Shown one piece after another: positions 1 through 11,151 of a DNA stretch of 64,000 nt. Every line of letters begins with the position of its first letter. Position 1 is the first letter of the stretch. The stretch comes from Hoeflea sp. (GTDB lineage: Bacteria; Pseudomonadota; Alphaproteobacteria; Rhizobiales; Rhizobiaceae). The notes below the pieces were generated by a model. That model saw only the letters and a list, made by a program, of their open reading frames with translations. It was not told the DNA's origin and did not search any database. Location: assembly GCF_002733955.1 (NCBI RefSeq), contig NZ_NVXQ01000008.1:1-64000 (forward strand), given 5' to 3'. The position numbers and the translations under genes are program-made.

Positions 1-412
1 CGAGTGTCGCTTGCGCGGCTCTCTTTGGATAACACAAGGGCGAACTTCTTGGCGCCAGCGGCGCGCCGCCCTCGTTGTGTGAGCGGTTTATAGGGGCCAA
101 CCCCAGAATAAGTCAACAGCCATTTTTACAAATCTGTCATTTTTCTCATTTTTCTTCGGAACCTTTTCAGCCCGGCCCCGAAAGGACAGCCTATGCATAT
201 ATAAAGTGGCATTTTCCGCCATTCGTGCCATACAGCCGCCGGATTTCGATCTACAAGGTCTGTGCGGGCCGCATGTTGTCGCAAATCAGGTCCATTCTGC
301 CAACCGAGCGGCATGACTGCCGAGTTCGATTTGACACATGGCGTGGTGCAGGGCACATCTGCTTCAGGCCCTGGTGACGACAACAGACCAGGACGATCCA
401 CCCGGAGGAAGA
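1..412. other. Left-edge intergenic region, no supported gene
   Basis: I see no convincing gene here. The first ~90 bases are GC-rich. Bases from about 100 to 260 are AT-richer, with several T runs, and probably hold the promoter of the M23 peptidase gene to the right. A leftward gene could begin near base 35 with a GTG codon, but only about a dozen codons would be visible, so it cannot be called. Confidence 0.4.
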
Positions 413-2362
413 ATGCCGAACGACGAATTTCTTGCACGGCAGATGGGCGATCAGCCGCCCTTGCTGGCCGGAGGCCGCAAGCCGCCGGACAAGCGCGAGA
501 TTTCGTTGCGCTGGTTGTCGGGCACATTCATGACCGGCATCACCTCGAGCCTGCTGATGGGTGTCGCCCTGTTTGGCGCCATGGAAGGCCGTGAACAGCT
601 GGCCCTTCCCGCCGAGGCCGTGGCGTCGACCGATTTCAATGCCAGCGGGGTTGCCGCGGTCGAGAAAGGCTCCCGGCTGATCCAGTCCGTCGTCACCGCC
701 AAGCCGGCCGACAAGAGCGTCATGGAAGTCTCCACCATGGTCCGCGACGGCGACCGCGACGTGGTCCGGCGCCAGCCCTTTGCCCATGTCAAGATCGCGC
801 TCGCCGCCAACCACCCCAATGCCGCCGCCAAGTCATACCCGAAATTCAATCCCCTGAAGATTTTCTCCGCTGGTGAGGCAGAGGCCGCCTCAACCGTGCG
901 CACCGGGGTGATTTACGGCGCCGAGGTGGATTCGGAGATCAGTTTGCGGACGGTTGACTTCCCGCTTGAAGCGCCCGGACATCCCTTCGCCGCATCGATG
1001 ACACTGGATGAGGCCGAAGAAACCGTCCGCACCAATGGTTCGGTACTGACCGACGGCTCGGTGCAGTTCGCCTCTCTCAACTATGTCGACCCGCGCCGTT
1101 TCGGCTCCAATCGTCTGGAACTTGATTTCAGCGCCAGCCTCAACGCCCGCGTCATTGCCGAAAATGTGTCGGTCGCGTCCTATTCGCCTCAAGACGCCAA
1201 GCGCGTCGACTATCTTGATGACATCATCCCGGTGCGCAAGGCCGCGGCCCTGTCCGACATTCTGGACGGCGCCGGCTATGCGGCCGAACAATATGAAGCG
1301 GCTCTCGACGCCCTGGCGCGGCAGATAAAGATCGAGAAGATCCCCGCTCAGGCGGTCATTCGTGTCGGCGTCGAACAGTCCGGCGAGACGGCACGCATCA
1401 TCAGGATGAGCGTTTACCAGAACTCCAGCCACATGATCACCGTGGCGCTGTCCGATTACAACGGCTTTGTCATCGGCAATGAACCGCCACCGACACCGGC
1501 CGTCCGGTCTGCTTTCGATGAAACCGCCGTCCCTGTCGCAACGGCCCGTGACCTGCCCAATATCTATGACGGCATCTACCGGTCTGCACTGCTTTACGGC
1601 ATGTCCGCAGACATGGTCGGGCAAATCATCCGCATGCTGGCCAGCAGTGTCGATTTCCAGTCGCAACTGCGTCCGTCGGACACGCTCGAGGCATTCTTCT
1701 CCGTCACCGATGACAGCGGTACCGCCACTGACGAATCGGAGCTCCTGTTCGTCAATGCAAAGTTCGGCGGCAATTCGATCCGGCTTTACCGGTTCCAGCA
1801 CCCCGAAGACAATTCCATTGATTACTACGACGAGGAAGGCCGCAGTGCGCGTCAGTTCCTGCTGCGCAATCCCGTGCCCAACGGCAAGTTCCGCTCCGGT
1901 TTCGGCATGCGCCGTCATCCGATCCTGAAATATTCCCGCATGCACACCGGGGTCGACTGGTCCGCGCCCAGGGGAACGCCGATCATCGCCTCGGGCAACG
2001 GTGTGGTCGAGAAGGCCGGATGGGATTCGGGCGGCTACGGACGCCAGACCATCATCCGTCACGCCAACGGGTACAAGTCGAGCTATTCGCACCAGAACTC
2101 GATCGCCAAGGGCGTCAGCGCCGGCGCCCAGGTGCGCCAGGGCCAGGTGATTGGTACCGTTGGCTCGACCGGCCTGTCGACCGGGCCGCATCTGCACTAC
2201 GAGCTGATCGTCAACGGCAACAAGGTCGACCCGATGCGGATCCGGCTTCCCGACGGCAAGTCGCTCAAGGACGAGGCTTACGCCATGTTTGCCCGCGAGC
2301 GCGACCGCATCAACGCCCTGCTCCGCATCAAGAGCTCCGACAAGGAAGTCGCCAGCCGGTAA
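413..2362 (+). CDS. M23 family metallopeptidase (LytM domain), membrane-anchored
   Basis: This 649-residue protein probably cleaves peptidoglycan cross-bridges, or regulates amidases, in the periplasm. The N-terminus is cytoplasmic-like, followed by one hydrophobic segment at about residues 34-56. A long periplasmic region precedes a C-terminal M23 domain. Zinc-site motifs are visible: HTGVD beginning at His511 and HLHYE beginning at His593. The start at 413 is preferred over an in-frame codon at 338 because a GGAGGA ribosome site sits just before it, and the extra 25 residues look non-coding. All expected metal ligands appear present, so an active endopeptidase is likely, but its substrate is not known. 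Confidence 0.9.
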   Translation: MPNDEFLARQMGDQPPLLAGGRKPPDKREISLRWLSGTFMTGITSSLLMGVALFGAMEGREQLALPAEAVASTDFNASGVAAVEKGSRLIQSVVTAKPADKSVMEVSTMVRDGDRDVVRRQPFAHVKIALAANHPNAAAKSYPKFNPLKIFSAGEAEAASTVRTGVIYGAEVDSEISLRTVDFPLEAPGHPFAASMTLDEAEETVRTNGSVLTDGSVQFASLNYVDPRRFGSNRLELDFSASLNARVIAENVSVASYSPQDAKRVDYLDDIIPVRKAAALSDILDGAGYAAEQYEAALDALARQIKIEKIPAQAVIRVGVEQSGETARIIRMSVYQNSSHMITVALSDYNGFVIGNEPPPTPAVRSAFDETAVPVATARDLPNIYDGIYRSALLYGMSADMVGQIIRMLASSVDFQSQLRPSDTLEAFFSVTDDSGTATDESELLFVNAKFGGNSIRLYRFQHPEDNSIDYYDEEGRSARQFLLRNPVPNGKFRSGFGMRRHPILKYSRMHTGVDWSAPRGTPIIASGNGVVEKAGWDSGGYGRQTIIRHANGYKSSYSHQNSIAKGVSAGAQVRQGQVIGTVGSTGLSTGPHLHYELIVNGNKVDPMRIRLPDGKSLKDEAYAMFARERDRINALLRIKSSDKEVASR

Positions 2363-2438
2363 TTCCGGGCCCGGCGGGCTTCTCTGATCCCGCCCTGCAC
2401 GGAATTGTACCAAAGGCCAGCCGGGTTCCGCCCCTTTC

Positions 2439-2675
2439 TCAGGGCGCCGTTACCCGGGACAGGACAAGAGCGGCCAGCTTGAAACTCACCGGCCCGACAA
2501 CCAGCGACAGCACGAAGGCAATCGGCCAGGCGACAATGAATGTCGAGCTCCAGATCTGCAGCAGCTCCACTGAGAACCCACGGTGAAAAAGGCTCATAAT
2601 TCCACTCATCAGCAAGGCCATGAGACCGGAGATGAAAACCTGGGCGAGAATGATGAGTTTCTTGTTGTCGTGCAT
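2439..2675 (-). CDS. DUF2798 family small membrane protein
   Basis: A 78-residue protein with two strongly hydrophobic segments (about residues 9-28 and 42-72) separated by a short loop. This is the architecture and length of the DUF2798 family, whose function is unknown. The in-frame region extends upstream to 2861, but those residues are charged and unlike the family. ATG codons at 2711 and 2708 are alternatives, with GGGAAG close before them, and would add 11 or 12 residues. The gene converges on the M23 peptidase and lies beyond the clpB terminator. Confidence 0.7.
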   Translation of the reverse strand: MHDNKKLIILAQVFISGLMALLMSGIMSLFHRGFSVELLQIWSSTFIVAWPIAFVLSLVVGPVSFKLAALVLSRVTAP

Positions 2676-2923
2676 GGCTTGTCCATTCGTCGTGATGGGG
2701 CGCTGCATCATCTTCCCGATACACCACAGCGCCCTCTGATGAGAGGTCGCCGTGGGTTCGAAAGAATCGACTAAATCCCGCCTGGGCGGGGGCCGGGATA
2801 ACCAACCGGCCTTACATTTTTCGGCAGCGCAACTGATAGCTTCGACATGCCTGGTCGTCAATTGCCGGATCCGGTCAGCCGCGCCGTTCGAGTGAGAGCT
2901 CCGGGACGGTCCTTCTGAATTGG

Positions 2924-2951
2924 AAAAGGCGGATCCGGAGACCCGCCTTTT
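2924..2951 (-). terminator. Intrinsic terminator downstream of clpB
   Basis: A perfect 9-bp inverted repeat (AAAAGGCGG at 2924-2932, CCGCCTTTT at 2943-2951) with a 10-base loop lies 14 bases past the clpB stop. A-rich and T-rich arms make it usable in both directions, but clpB is the adjacent gene it would serve. Confidence 0.8.
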
Positions 2952-2965
2952 GTGTTTGTCGTCAC

Positions 2966-5593
2966 TCAGGCGGCTTCGCCCGGTTGTTCCTCGGTATCTG
3001 CGGGCTTTTCAGCCGAGACCGAAAACACCAGCCGGTCCGAGCCTGCGCCGACAGTCACGTGGCTGCCTTCGCCGACCTCGCCCAGAAGGATCTTTTCGGC
3101 CAACGGGTCCTGCACATATTTCTGCACCACCCGCTTGAGCGGGCGCGCACCATAGGCAGGATCATAGCCCTTGTCGGCAAGCCAGATCCGCGCTTCCTCG
3201 TCGAGCGAGACATCGATCTTGCGATCGACCAGCAGTTTGCCCAGGCGGGAAAGCTGGATATCGACGATCGCGCCCATTTCAGAGCGCCGCAGGCGGTGGA
3301 ACAGGATGATCTCGTCGATCCGGTTGAGGAATTCCGGCCGGAACGACGACCGCACCACATTCATCACGTCTTCGCGTGCCGCATCCGCATCCTGATCATC
3401 GGTGAGCGCGGCGAGGTATTCCGAGCCCAGGTTCGACGTCATGACGATCAGCGTGTTGCGGAAGTCGACTGTGCGGCCCTGACCATCGGTCAGGCGACCG
3501 TCATCGAGCACCTGCAACAGCACGTTGAAGACATCCGGGTGCGCCTTCTCAATCTCGTCGAACAGGATGACCTGGTAAGGTCTGCGCCGCACCGCTTCGG
3601 TCAGCGCACCGCCTTCATCGTAGCCGACATAGCCCGGAGGCGCACCGATCAGACGCGAGACCGAGTGCTTCTCCATGTATTCGGACATGTCCATCCGGAT
3701 CAGCGCAGTCTCGTCATCGAACAGGAACTCGGCCAGAGCCTTGGTGAGCTCGGTCTTGCCGACGCCGGTTGGTCCGAGGAAGATGAACGAGCCCATCGGC
3801 CGGTTCGGATCCTGAAGCCCGGCACGCGCCCGACGAACCGCCTTGGACACCGCCTGCACCGCTTCGCCCTGGCCCACGACGCGCTTGCCGATCTCGTCTT
3901 CCATTCTGAGCAGCTTGTCGCGCTCGCCTTCCAGCATCCGGTCGACCGGAATGCCGGTCCAGCGCGAGACGATGTGGGCGATGTGATCCGGTGTCACGGT
4001 TTCCTCGACCATGCCGGCCGTCTCCGTTTCACCATGCGCCTCGGCTTCCTCGATCTGACGTTCGAGCGCCGGGATCTCGGCATAGGCCAACTCGCCGGCA
4101 CGCTGGTACTCACCACTGCGCTGGGCAATGGCCAGATCGTTGCGCGCCTCTTCCAGCTTCAGCTTGAGATCGGCAGCCATGCCGAGCTTCTGCTTTTCCG
4201 ACTGCCACCGGGCTGTCATCGCACCCGATTTTTCCTCTATGTCCGACAACTCCTTGTCCAGACGTTCGAGACGGTCCTTCGACGCCTGGTCGGTCTCCTT
4301 TTTAAGGGCCTCGCGCTCGATTTTCAGCTGCATGATGCGGCGGTCGAGCTCGTCGAGTTCTTCCGGCTTGGAATCGACCTGCATCCGCAGCCGTGCCGCC
4401 GATTCATCGACCAGGTCGATCGCCTTGTCAGGCATGAACCGGTCGGTGATGTAGCGGTTCGACAGCACCGCAGCCGACACCAGCGCCGAATCGCTGATCC
4501 GCACCTTGTGATGCTGCTCGTATTTTTCCTTGAGCCCGCGCAGGATCGAGACCGTGTCTTCAACGGTCGGCTCCTCGACCATCACCGGCTGGAACCGGCG
4601 GGCCAGGGCGGCATCCTTTTCCACGTGCTTTCGGTACTCATCAAGCGTGGTGGCGCCGACACAGTGCAATTCGCCGCGCGCCAGCGCCGGCTTGAGCAGG
4701 TTGGAGGCATCCATGGCGCCATCGGACTTGCCTGCACCGACAAGCGTATGCATCTCGTCGATGAACAGGATGATCTCGCCATTGTTGGCCTGAATTTCCG
4801 ACAGCACGGCCTTGAGCCGTTCCTCGAACTCGCCGCGGTACTTCGCCCCGGCAATCAGCGCGCCCATGTCGAGCGCCATCAGCTGCTTGTCCTTGAGCGA
4901 TTCGGGCACGTCGCCATTGACGATCCTGAGCGCCAGGCCTTCCGCGATCGCTGTCTTGCCGACGCCCGGTTCACCAATCAGCACCGGATTGTTCTTGGTC
5001 CGGCGCGACAACACCTGGATTGTGCGGCGGATTTCGTCGTCCCGGCCAATCACCGGGTCAAGCTTGCCGTCGCGCGCAGCCTCGGTCAGGTCGCGCGCGT
5101 ATTTCTTGAGCGCATCGAACCCCTGCTCGGCGCCGGCGCTGTCGGCGGTCCGGCCCTTGCGGATATCATTGATGGTCTTGTTCAAGGCCTGCGCCGTCAC
5201 TCCGGCATTCTTCAGGATCTTCGAGGTCTCGGCGGAGGCTTCGATCACCAGCGCCAGAAGCAGGCGTTCGACGGTGACGAAGCTGTCGCCGGCCTTCTTG
5301 GACGCGTCTTCGGCAGACTGAAACACTTTTGCGACCGGCTGCGAGAGGTAAAGCTGGCCATTTCCGCCACTCACCTTCGGCAGTTTCGCAATCGCAGCTT
5401 CGTTGGCCAGCCGCACATCGGCAGGCCTGCCGCCGGCGCGCTCGATCAACGATGAAGCCATGCCCTGGTCGTCATCCATCAGCACCTTAAGCAGGTGCTC
5501 GGGCATGAATTGCTGGTGGCCTTCGGCCAGCGCATAGGATTGCGCCGACTGGATGAAACCGCGAACGCGTTCCGAGTATTTTTCGATATTCAT
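2966..5593 (-). CDS. clpB: ATP-dependent chaperone ClpB
   Basis: ClpB is a hexameric cytoplasmic AAA+ disaggregase that rescues heat-aggregated proteins together with DnaK. The 875-residue length is usual for the family. In order there is a Clp N-domain (about 1-145), a first AAA module with Walker A GEPGVGKT and Walker B ILFIDE, a coiled-coil middle domain (about 410-520), and a second AAA module with GPTGVGKT and VILFDE. The start has a strong AAGGAG site. The acidic tail (EEQPGEAA) is not diagnostic. The gene is monocistronic between two hairpin terminators. The 823-residue reading frame opposite it is a shadow. Confidence 0.98.
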   Translation of the reverse strand: MNIEKYSERVRGFIQSAQSYALAEGHQQFMPEHLLKVLMDDDQGMASSLIERAGGRPADVRLANEAAIAKLPKVSGGNGQLYLSQPVAKVFQSAEDASKKAGDSFVTVERLLLALVIEASAETSKILKNAGVTAQALNKTINDIRKGRTADSAGAEQGFDALKKYARDLTEAARDGKLDPVIGRDDEIRRTIQVLSRRTKNNPVLIGEPGVGKTAIAEGLALRIVNGDVPESLKDKQLMALDMGALIAGAKYRGEFEERLKAVLSEIQANNGEIILFIDEMHTLVGAGKSDGAMDASNLLKPALARGELHCVGATTLDEYRKHVEKDAALARRFQPVMVEEPTVEDTVSILRGLKEKYEQHHKVRISDSALVSAAVLSNRYITDRFMPDKAIDLVDESAARLRMQVDSKPEELDELDRRIMQLKIEREALKKETDQASKDRLERLDKELSDIEEKSGAMTARWQSEKQKLGMAADLKLKLEEARNDLAIAQRSGEYQRAGELAYAEIPALERQIEEAEAHGETETAGMVEETVTPDHIAHIVSRWTGIPVDRMLEGERDKLLRMEDEIGKRVVGQGEAVQAVSKAVRRARAGLQDPNRPMGSFIFLGPTGVGKTELTKALAEFLFDDETALIRMDMSEYMEKHSVSRLIGAPPGYVGYDEGGALTEAVRRRPYQVILFDEIEKAHPDVFNVLLQVLDDGRLTDGQGRTVDFRNTLIVMTSNLGSEYLAALTDDQDADAAREDVMNVVRSSFRPEFLNRIDEIILFHRLRRSEMGAIVDIQLSRLGKLLVDRKIDVSLDEEARIWLADKGYDPAYGARPLKRVVQKYVQDPLAEKILLGEVGEGSHVTVGAGSDRLVFSVSAEKPADTEEQPGEAA

Positions 5594-5685
5594 GGTCTAC
5601 TCCTTTACATGCCCCACCCTTTTGCGGCGCGGGACAGCGGGTCCGGATGAGCTCCCGTTAGCGGCAAGCCCGTTTGATAAACCTG

Positions 5686-5714
5686 ATATGGGTATTCACA
5701 GTTGCGTGATAAAG
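5686..5714 (-). promoter_or_regulatory. Possible heat-shock (RpoH-like) promoter of clpB
   Basis: On the minus strand, CCCATAT (complement of 5686-5692) resembles the -10 element of alphaproteobacterial RpoH promoters. A weak -35 (CTTTAT, complement of 5709-5714) lies 16 bases upstream. The position, about 90 bases before the clpB start, is reasonable. The -35 match is poor, so this is tentative. Confidence 0.3.
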
Positions 5715-5731
5715 GCCACAAAGCGCAAATA

Positions 5732-5761
5732 AAAACCCCGGCTGCTGGCAGCCGGGGTTTT
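5732..5761 (-). terminator. Intrinsic terminator downstream of the DUF4167 gene
   Basis: A perfect 13-bp stem (5732-5744 with 5749-5761) has a 4-base CTGG loop and A/T-rich ends. Read on the minus strand it ends in a T tract just after the DUF4167 stop codon. It separates that gene from clpB. Confidence 0.9.
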
Positions 5762-5784
5762 GTTTCGTTCGCAATAGCTTGCTC

Positions 5785-6513
5785 TTACTCAGCCGGAGCA
5801 GGCTCTGCTGCGGCCGGTTTTTCGTCCGCTGAACCGGAAGCAGCCTCGCTGCCCTCTTCGGCACGAACCCGCTTCGGCCGGCCACGGCGACGCGGCGCCG
5901 GTTTCGCTTCAGCGTCCTCTTCAGGCGCAGGCTGACCGATGGCCACTTCTGCCGGAACCCCTTCGATCACCGGCTGAGGCGCATCAGCATCATAGGCAGG
6001 CTTTGCCTTGCGCTCGGGACGCGGTTTGCGCTCCTGCCGCTCACCCCGGTCCTGGCGTTCATTGCGATCGCCCCGGTCCTGTCGCGGCTGCCGCTCCGAG
6101 CGCGACTGCTGCTCGTTGCGGTCGCTGCGCTGATCCTGCGAGCTGGCGTCATTGTCGTCATTGCCATCGCGATCATCATAGTCCTGGTCCTGCGACTCGC
6201 GAGCCTGCGACTGGTTGTCATCACGCTGAAAACGCTCTTGCATCTGTGCCTGAGCGGTCAGGATGATGCGGTTGTAATGCTCTGCATGCTGCAGATAGTT
6301 CTCAGCCATCACCCGATCGCCGGAACTTTGCGCGTCACGAGCAAGGTTCATGTATTTTTCCGCCACGTGCTGGGCGGTGCCGCGAATTTTTACGTCCGGA
6401 CCGGAGCTGTCATAGGAGCGCGAAAGTGGGTTCTGGCCTTTGCGATTGCCACCACCATTATTATTGTTTCCGCTGCGTCCGCGACCGCGCTTGTTTTGCT
6501 GTCCTGGCCTCAT
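5785..6513 (-). CDS. DUF4167 domain-containing protein, largely disordered
   Basis: A 242-residue protein. The N-terminus (MRPGQQNKRGRGRSG) is basic and is followed by an Asn/Gly run. The conserved DUF4167 block (about 25-90, including KIRGTAQ and AEHYNRI) comes next. The remainder is low-complexity: Asp/Gln/Arg-rich, then repeated RQDRGDR-like units, then a Pro/Ala/Glu tail. The function is unknown. The basic RG-rich composition suggests RNA or ribosome binding, which is inference. The start at 6513 has an AGGTGA site; an in-frame extension to 6624 is not supported. It follows prmC-prfA, a neighbourhood I believe is common in alphaproteobacteria. Confidence 0.85.
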   Translation of the reverse strand: MRPGQQNKRGRGRSGNNNNGGGNRKGQNPLSRSYDSSGPDVKIRGTAQHVAEKYMNLARDAQSSGDRVMAENYLQHAEHYNRIILTAQAQMQERFQRDDNQSQARESQDQDYDDRDGNDDNDASSQDQRSDRNEQQSRSERQPRQDRGDRNERQDRGERQERKPRPERKAKPAYDADAPQPVIEGVPAEVAIGQPAPEEDAEAKPAPRRRGRPKRVRAEEGSEAASGSADEKPAAAEPAPAE

Positions 6514-6803
6514 TCGATAGTCACCTGGTTGTTTTCCTGAAAAAATCTGTTGGGCGCTTTGGCCAGCATGTCTGGCTCGCAGGTTGCGCCGCGACAAAGG
6601 ATCATTCACGGATCCCGTCGCCATTATGGGTTCAAATTCAGATACCCGCGCCAGAGGCTTTCTTGTGAACCTACGTCAAAATTTTGCGGGTTCATTGAGC
6701 CGAGCCACTGCGGATCGAATCTGTTTCAAGACTTGCTATCCGGCGCTGATCGGGAAACTAGCCATATTTGCCTGCAATTCCAAGCCTTTTCTTGAAGATG
6801 CGG

Positions 6804-7715
6804 TTAAATGCCCTGTTCAGCCGTCTTTCGCGTGGCCCGCAATTTGAACAGCAACACCCGGTCAACACCTCCGAGATCGGCAAAAACGTCCAGCCGGTCA
6901 AATCCCCTGGCGGCGAAAAGTGCAGTTACCGATTGGCTTTGGCCAATTCCTATTTCCAGTGCCAGGTGGCCCTTCTCCTCAAGCCGGGCTTCAGCCTGGG
7001 CGGCGATAATCCGGTACGCATCAAGACCATCAGCGCCCCCATCCAGGGCCAGCATGGGATCATGATCGATCACTTCGCGCGACAGTGAAGCCAGATCCTT
7101 CGTCGGGATATAGGGAGGGTTGGAAACAATCAGGTCGAATCGCCTTTCGATCCCCGAGAGCCAGTCCCCCTGGATAGCCGTGTATCGTTCTTCCAGCCCC
7201 AGGGCTTGGGCATTCTTCAGCGCGGTTTCCACCGCCTCCTCCGAAATATCGATGCCAAGGCAGCTGGCATTCGGACACTCCGCCACCAGCGCCAGCCCGA
7301 TTGCGCCGGTTCCGATTCCTAGATCGGCAATCGAACATCGGCCTTTTGCAGCAACTGTTTCCCGGATCACAGGCAGCACCGCTTCGATCAGGGTCTCGGT
7401 GTCCGGTCGGGGCTCAAGTGTTGAAGGCGACAGTCCGAGCATCAGCCCGTAAAACTCGCGTGCGCCCAGGATCCGGTGCACGGGCTTGCCGCACAGCCTG
7501 TCCTGCAGGGCCTTGTTCAAGCGGTCCCGGACAGGCTGCGTCAGCGGCGTCTCCCCGGCCGTTACCAGTTGATGCGGCTCAACACCCGCAAGTCTCGACA
7601 CCAGCATCCTGGCATCAAGATCGGCCGTTTCAAGATCTGCCGAGCGCAAGGCGCTGCGCACTGCAAGCCAGGCCTCGCCCAAAGTGGCGGATTCGGCTTG
7701 TTCAGGCCTGGTCAT
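6804..7715 (-). CDS. prmC: Peptide chain release factor N5-glutamine methyltransferase PrmC
   Basis: PrmC methylates the glutamine of the GGQ motif of release factors 1 and 2, using S-adenosylmethionine. The 303-residue protein has the usual N-terminal helical domain, an SAM-binding segment ([15 protein letters not shown]) and the catalytic NPPY motif (VSNPPYIP). The ATG at 7715 overlaps the last codons of prfA, so the two are translationally coupled; in-frame TTG and GTG codons a few bases upstream are possible alternatives. The gene directly follows its own substrate gene. Confidence 0.95.
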   Translation of the reverse strand: MTRPEQAESATLGEAWLAVRSALRSADLETADLDARMLVSRLAGVEPHQLVTAGETPLTQPVRDRLNKALQDRLCGKPVHRILGAREFYGLMLGLSPSTLEPRPDTETLIEAVLPVIRETVAAKGRCSIADLGIGTGAIGLALVAECPNASCLGIDISEEAVETALKNAQALGLEERYTAIQGDWLSGIERRFDLIVSNPPYIPTKDLASLSREVIDHDPMLALDGGADGLDAYRIIAAQAEARLEEKGHLALEIGIGQSQSVTALFAARGFDRLDVFADLGGVDRVLLFKLRATRKTAEQGI

Positions 7716-8787
7716 GATCACCAAGAGTGGCCAGCTGACCCGCCTGGTGATCGGAGATCAGCGCGTCGACAATCTCGTCGATTTCACCCATCATCATCCG
7801 GTCGAGCTTGTAAAGCGTCAGGTTGATCCGATGATCGGTCACCCTTCCTTGCGGGAAATTGTAGGTCCTGATCCGTTCAGACCGGTCACCCGAACCGACC
7901 TGGCTGCGTCGCGACTGCGAGCGCTCGTCGTCGGCCTTTTGCCGCTCCATGTCATAGAGGCGGGCCCTGAGAACCTGCATCGCCCGTGCGCGGTTCTGAT
8001 GCTGGGATTTTTCCGATGACGTCACCACCAGGCCGGTCGGAATATGGGTGATGCGAACGGCAGAATCGGTGGTGTTGACGTGCTGACCGCCGGCGCCCGA
8101 TGCCCGCATCGTATCTATCCGGATATCTTCCGTGCGCACTTCGATATCGATGTCTTCGGCTTCCGGCAGAACTGCCACGGTCGCAGCCGATGTGTGGATG
8201 CGGCCGCCCGATTCCGTCTCCGGCACCCGCTGGACCCGGTGCACCCCGGACTCGAATTTCAACCGTGCGAACACGCCCTTGCCGGAAACGGTGGCAATGA
8301 TTTCCTTGTAACCGCCGGCTTCACCCTCGCTCGCCGAAAGCACCTCGACGCGCCACCCCTGCGAAGAAGCGTAGCGCTCATACATGCGAAACAGGTCACC
8401 GGCGAACAAGGCCGCCTCCGAGCCACCGGTACCGGCCCGAATTTCCACGATGGCGCTGCGTTCGTCAGCCGCATCCTTGGGCAAGAGCATGATCTCGATC
8501 TGCTGCTCCAGCTTCTCGATCTTGCCTTTCAGCGCTTTCAGCTCGTCTTCAGCCATTTCCCGCATTTCGCGGTCGGTGGAACTGTCGGCCAGCATCGCCA
8601 TCAGATCGGCGCGCTCGGCTTCCGCTTTCGACAGCTCGCGGATCTCGCCGACAAGCGGCTGCAGCTCGGAATATTCTGACGCCAGTTTGACATAGGTTTC
8701 CGCATCCGGTCCGGCCGACATGCGGGCCTCGACCTCACCGAAACGGCGTTCAAGTTCACGTATTTTCTGGGTCGGCAATCGCGCCAT
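7702..8787 (-). CDS. prfA: Peptide chain release factor 1
   Basis: RF1 terminates translation at UAA and UAG codons. The 361-residue length is normal. The protein has the coiled N-terminal domain, then the catalytic GAGGQHVN segment, then the basic C-terminal part. The PVT-type stop-codon recognition tripeptide was not pinned down by eye. It sits between ptsP (8-base gap) and prmC (14-base overlap) in a leftward operon. Confidence 0.97.
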   Translation of the reverse strand: MARLPTQKIRELERRFGEVEARMSAGPDAETYVKLASEYSELQPLVGEIRELSKAEAERADLMAMLADSSTDREMREMAEDELKALKGKIEKLEQQIEIMLLPKDAADERSAIVEIRAGTGGSEAALFAGDLFRMYERYASSQGWRVEVLSASEGEAGGYKEIIATVSGKGVFARLKFESGVHRVQRVPETESGGRIHTSAATVAVLPEAEDIDIEVRTEDIRIDTMRASGAGGQHVNTTDSAVRITHIPTGLVVTSSEKSQHQNRARAMQVLRARLYDMERQKADDERSQSRRSQVGSGDRSERIRTYNFPQGRVTDHRINLTLYKLDRMMMGEIDEIVDALISDHQAGQLATLGDHDQA

Positions 8788-8795
8788 GTTCGATC

Positions 8796-11057
8796 CTAGA
8801 GGCTCACGCCATTGGCGTCGGCAAAGTCCGTCAGGAATTCGCGAACGGTTTTTTCGCTGCGCGTGTCGGCAATAACCGGCAGCAGGGCTTCCTCAAGCTT
8901 GCCAACGTCGAGCGACAGCAGCATCGACTTGACCGGCCCGATAGCCGCGGGCGACATCGAGATATTGCGGAAACCGATGCCCAGAAGCGCCATTGCGGAA
9001 AGTGGTTTGCCTGCAAGTTCGCCGCACAGGGTCAGCGACGTGCCGGTCCGGTTCGCCGCCTCGACAATCTGTCTGAGTACCCGCAGGAACGGACGCCCCA
9101 GCGTGTCGAACCTGTCGGAGACCCGGGAATTGCCGCGGTCCACCGCCATCACGAACTGGAACAGATCGTTGGAGCCGACAGAGACGAAATCCACCTCTTC
9201 CATCAGTTCTTCCAGCTGCCACAGCAGGCTTGGCACCTCGAGCATCGCCCCAAACTGCAGGCTGCGCGGCAACTGGTAGCCGAAGCGCGAAAGGTGCCTG
9301 ACTTCCTTGTTCAAAAGCTCGCGCGCCAGCCGGAGCTCGTTGACCTCGGTGATCATCGGCAGCATCAGCTTGAGTTCGGCGCCCGCCGCAGCTTTCAAAA
9401 GCGCACGCAACTGGGTGCGCAACAGTCCCGGCCGGTCCAGCGAAAGCCGGATGGCACGCCATCCAAGCGCCGGATTTTCCTCTTCGGCGGAACGAAAATA
9501 GGGCACCACCTTGTCGCCGCCGATATCCAGCGTCCGGAAGGTCACCGGACTGCCGGCGGCCTGGCGCAAAACGCTGCGATAGAGGCTTTCCTGCTCGTCG
9601 ACTTTCGGCATCGTCGAGGCGATCATGAATTGCAGTTCGGTCCGAAACAGCCCGATGCCGCCGGCGCCGGATTCGCTCAGCTGCGGCAGGTCGACCAGCA
9701 GGCCCGCATTCATCTGCAGGGTGACGTATTGACCGTCCCGCGTTCTCGGCTCGACCGTGCGCAACGCCCGGAACTGCTCCTGACGCTTGGCCCGGAAACG
9801 GACCTTGTCGGCATAGGCATCCTGAACGTCCGACATCGGCCGGAGATGCACAACACCGTCTTCGCCATCAACGATGATGGAATCCCGGTTTTCCGCAAGC
9901 GAGGCAATGCCGATCACCTGGCCGACAACCGGAATACCCATCGCGCGGGCAACGATCACCACATGGCTGGTGACCGCCCCGTCCTCAAGCACAAGGCCGC
10001 GGATTGCTTCGCGCGGATAATCCAGCAGTTCTGCAGCGCCCATGGCGCGCGCAACGATGATGGCGTCCTGTGGCAGCCCCTTGCCGCCCGGCACAAAGCC
10101 GGTCAGCTGCCGGAGCAGCCGGTTGGCCAGATCGTCGAAATCATGCAGCCGCTCGCGCAGATAGGGATCGGTCATGTGGATCATGCGCGCGCGCGTGTCG
10201 CTCTGCACCTTCTCCACCGCAGCCTCGCAGGTCAGCCCGTTGCGAATGGCTTCTTCAAGCTTCCGCACCCAGCCCCGGTCATGCGCAAACATCCGGTAGG
10301 CCTCGAGAACCGCCCGGTGCTCCCCTTCCATCGAGACATCGCGCCGCGACAGCATGTTGTCGATGGAAATCCGCAGCGATCCCAGGGCCTCTTCAAGCCG
10401 CTCGAGTTCGGCGTCGATATCATCATTGAGAAGTTCGGTGACCACGATGCGCGGTTCATGCAGGATGACATGGCCAAGTCCGATGCCATCGCCATAGGCA
10501 TCACCCTCGATCGTCACCGGACGGTTGAGGTCAAGTTCAAGCCCGGGCCGCACAATCTGCTTGAGCTCGCCCGCAGCGATCATCTCGGCAAGCACCATCG
10601 ACGTGGTCTCAAGCGCCTCGACCTCGTCCTCGCGGTATTTGCGGTGCGCCTTGTTCTGCACCACGAGAACACCCAGCGACCGTCCGGCCCTGAGGATCGG
10701 AACCCCCATGAAGGAATTGTAGACCTCTTCACCGGTCTCGGGCAGGTAGGTAAAGGCAGGATGCGACTGCGCGTCGGACAGGTTGAGCGAGCGGGCGCTC
10801 GCCGCAATCGTGCCGACAAGCCCCTGCCCCATCTTCAGTTGCGCCAGGTGCACCGAATCCTTGTTCAGGCCTTCGGTGGCAAAAAGCTCCAGCGCGCCAT
10901 CAGCACGAAGCACGTAGAAAGAGCACACTTCCGCAACCATATTGGCCGCGATCTGGCGGACGATCTGGTCAAGGCGCTCCTGCGGCTCAAGGGGCTCCGC
11001 CATCAATTCGCGCAGCCGCCTGAGAAGGACGCGCGGACCTGCGGAAAGGTCTCTCAT
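8796..11057 (-). CDS. ptsP: Phosphoenolpyruvate-protein phosphotransferase PtsP (EI-Ntr)
   Basis: PtsP is enzyme I of the nitrogen phosphotransferase relay, taking phosphate from PEP and passing it to NPr (PtsO) and then EIIA-Ntr. In alphaproteobacteria this relay tunes potassium uptake, nitrogen responses and carbon storage. The 753-residue protein has an N-terminal GAF domain (about 20-165), a phosphohistidine domain with active-site His365 in a [14 protein letters not shown] context, and a C-terminal PEP-binding TIM barrel with RTLDIGGDK and LCGELAGKP. The GAF domain separates it from sugar-type enzyme I. It lies between lysC and prfA, all reading left. Confidence 0.96.
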   Translation of the reverse strand: MRDLSAGPRVLLRRLRELMAEPLEPQERLDQIVRQIAANMVAEVCSFYVLRADGALELFATEGLNKDSVHLAQLKMGQGLVGTIAASARSLNLSDAQSHPAFTYLPETGEEVYNSFMGVPILRAGRSLGVLVVQNKAHRKYREDEVEALETTSMVLAEMIAAGELKQIVRPGLELDLNRPVTIEGDAYGDGIGLGHVILHEPRIVVTELLNDDIDAELERLEEALGSLRISIDNMLSRRDVSMEGEHRAVLEAYRMFAHDRGWVRKLEEAIRNGLTCEAAVEKVQSDTRARMIHMTDPYLRERLHDFDDLANRLLRQLTGFVPGGKGLPQDAIIVARAMGAAELLDYPREAIRGLVLEDGAVTSHVVIVARAMGIPVVGQVIGIASLAENRDSIIVDGEDGVVHLRPMSDVQDAYADKVRFRAKRQEQFRALRTVEPRTRDGQYVTLQMNAGLLVDLPQLSESGAGGIGLFRTELQFMIASTMPKVDEQESLYRSVLRQAAGSPVTFRTLDIGGDKVVPYFRSAEEENPALGWRAIRLSLDRPGLLRTQLRALLKAAAGAELKLMLPMITEVNELRLARELLNKEVRHLSRFGYQLPRSLQFGAMLEVPSLLWQLEELMEEVDFVSVGSNDLFQFVMAVDRGNSRVSDRFDTLGRPFLRVLRQIVEAANRTGTSLTLCGELAGKPLSAMALLGIGFRNISMSPAAIGPVKSMLLSLDVGKLEEALLPVIADTRSEKTVREFLTDFADANGVSL

Positions 11058-11151
11058 CGCGCTTCATTCTCCCAATTCGTGTGACCCGCCCGGAAGTGGT
11101 CCCGGCCGGCTGGCAATGGTCGGCTTTTGCCGTTTAACTTGATCCCGTTGG

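Noticed and set aside
2383-2404. GGCGGG/CCCGCC hairpin after the M23 gene as a terminator
   Set aside because: Only a 6-bp stem with no T tract; too weak to call.
2984-5455. 823-residue reading frame opposite clpB
   Set aside because: clpB has all catalytic motifs and the expected length; long antisense frames are common in GC-rich coding DNA, and this one has no recognisable domain or ribosome site.
9294-11084. 596-residue reading frame opposite ptsP
   Set aside because: Shadow of a clear EI-Ntr gene; composition rich in Arg and His without domain structure.
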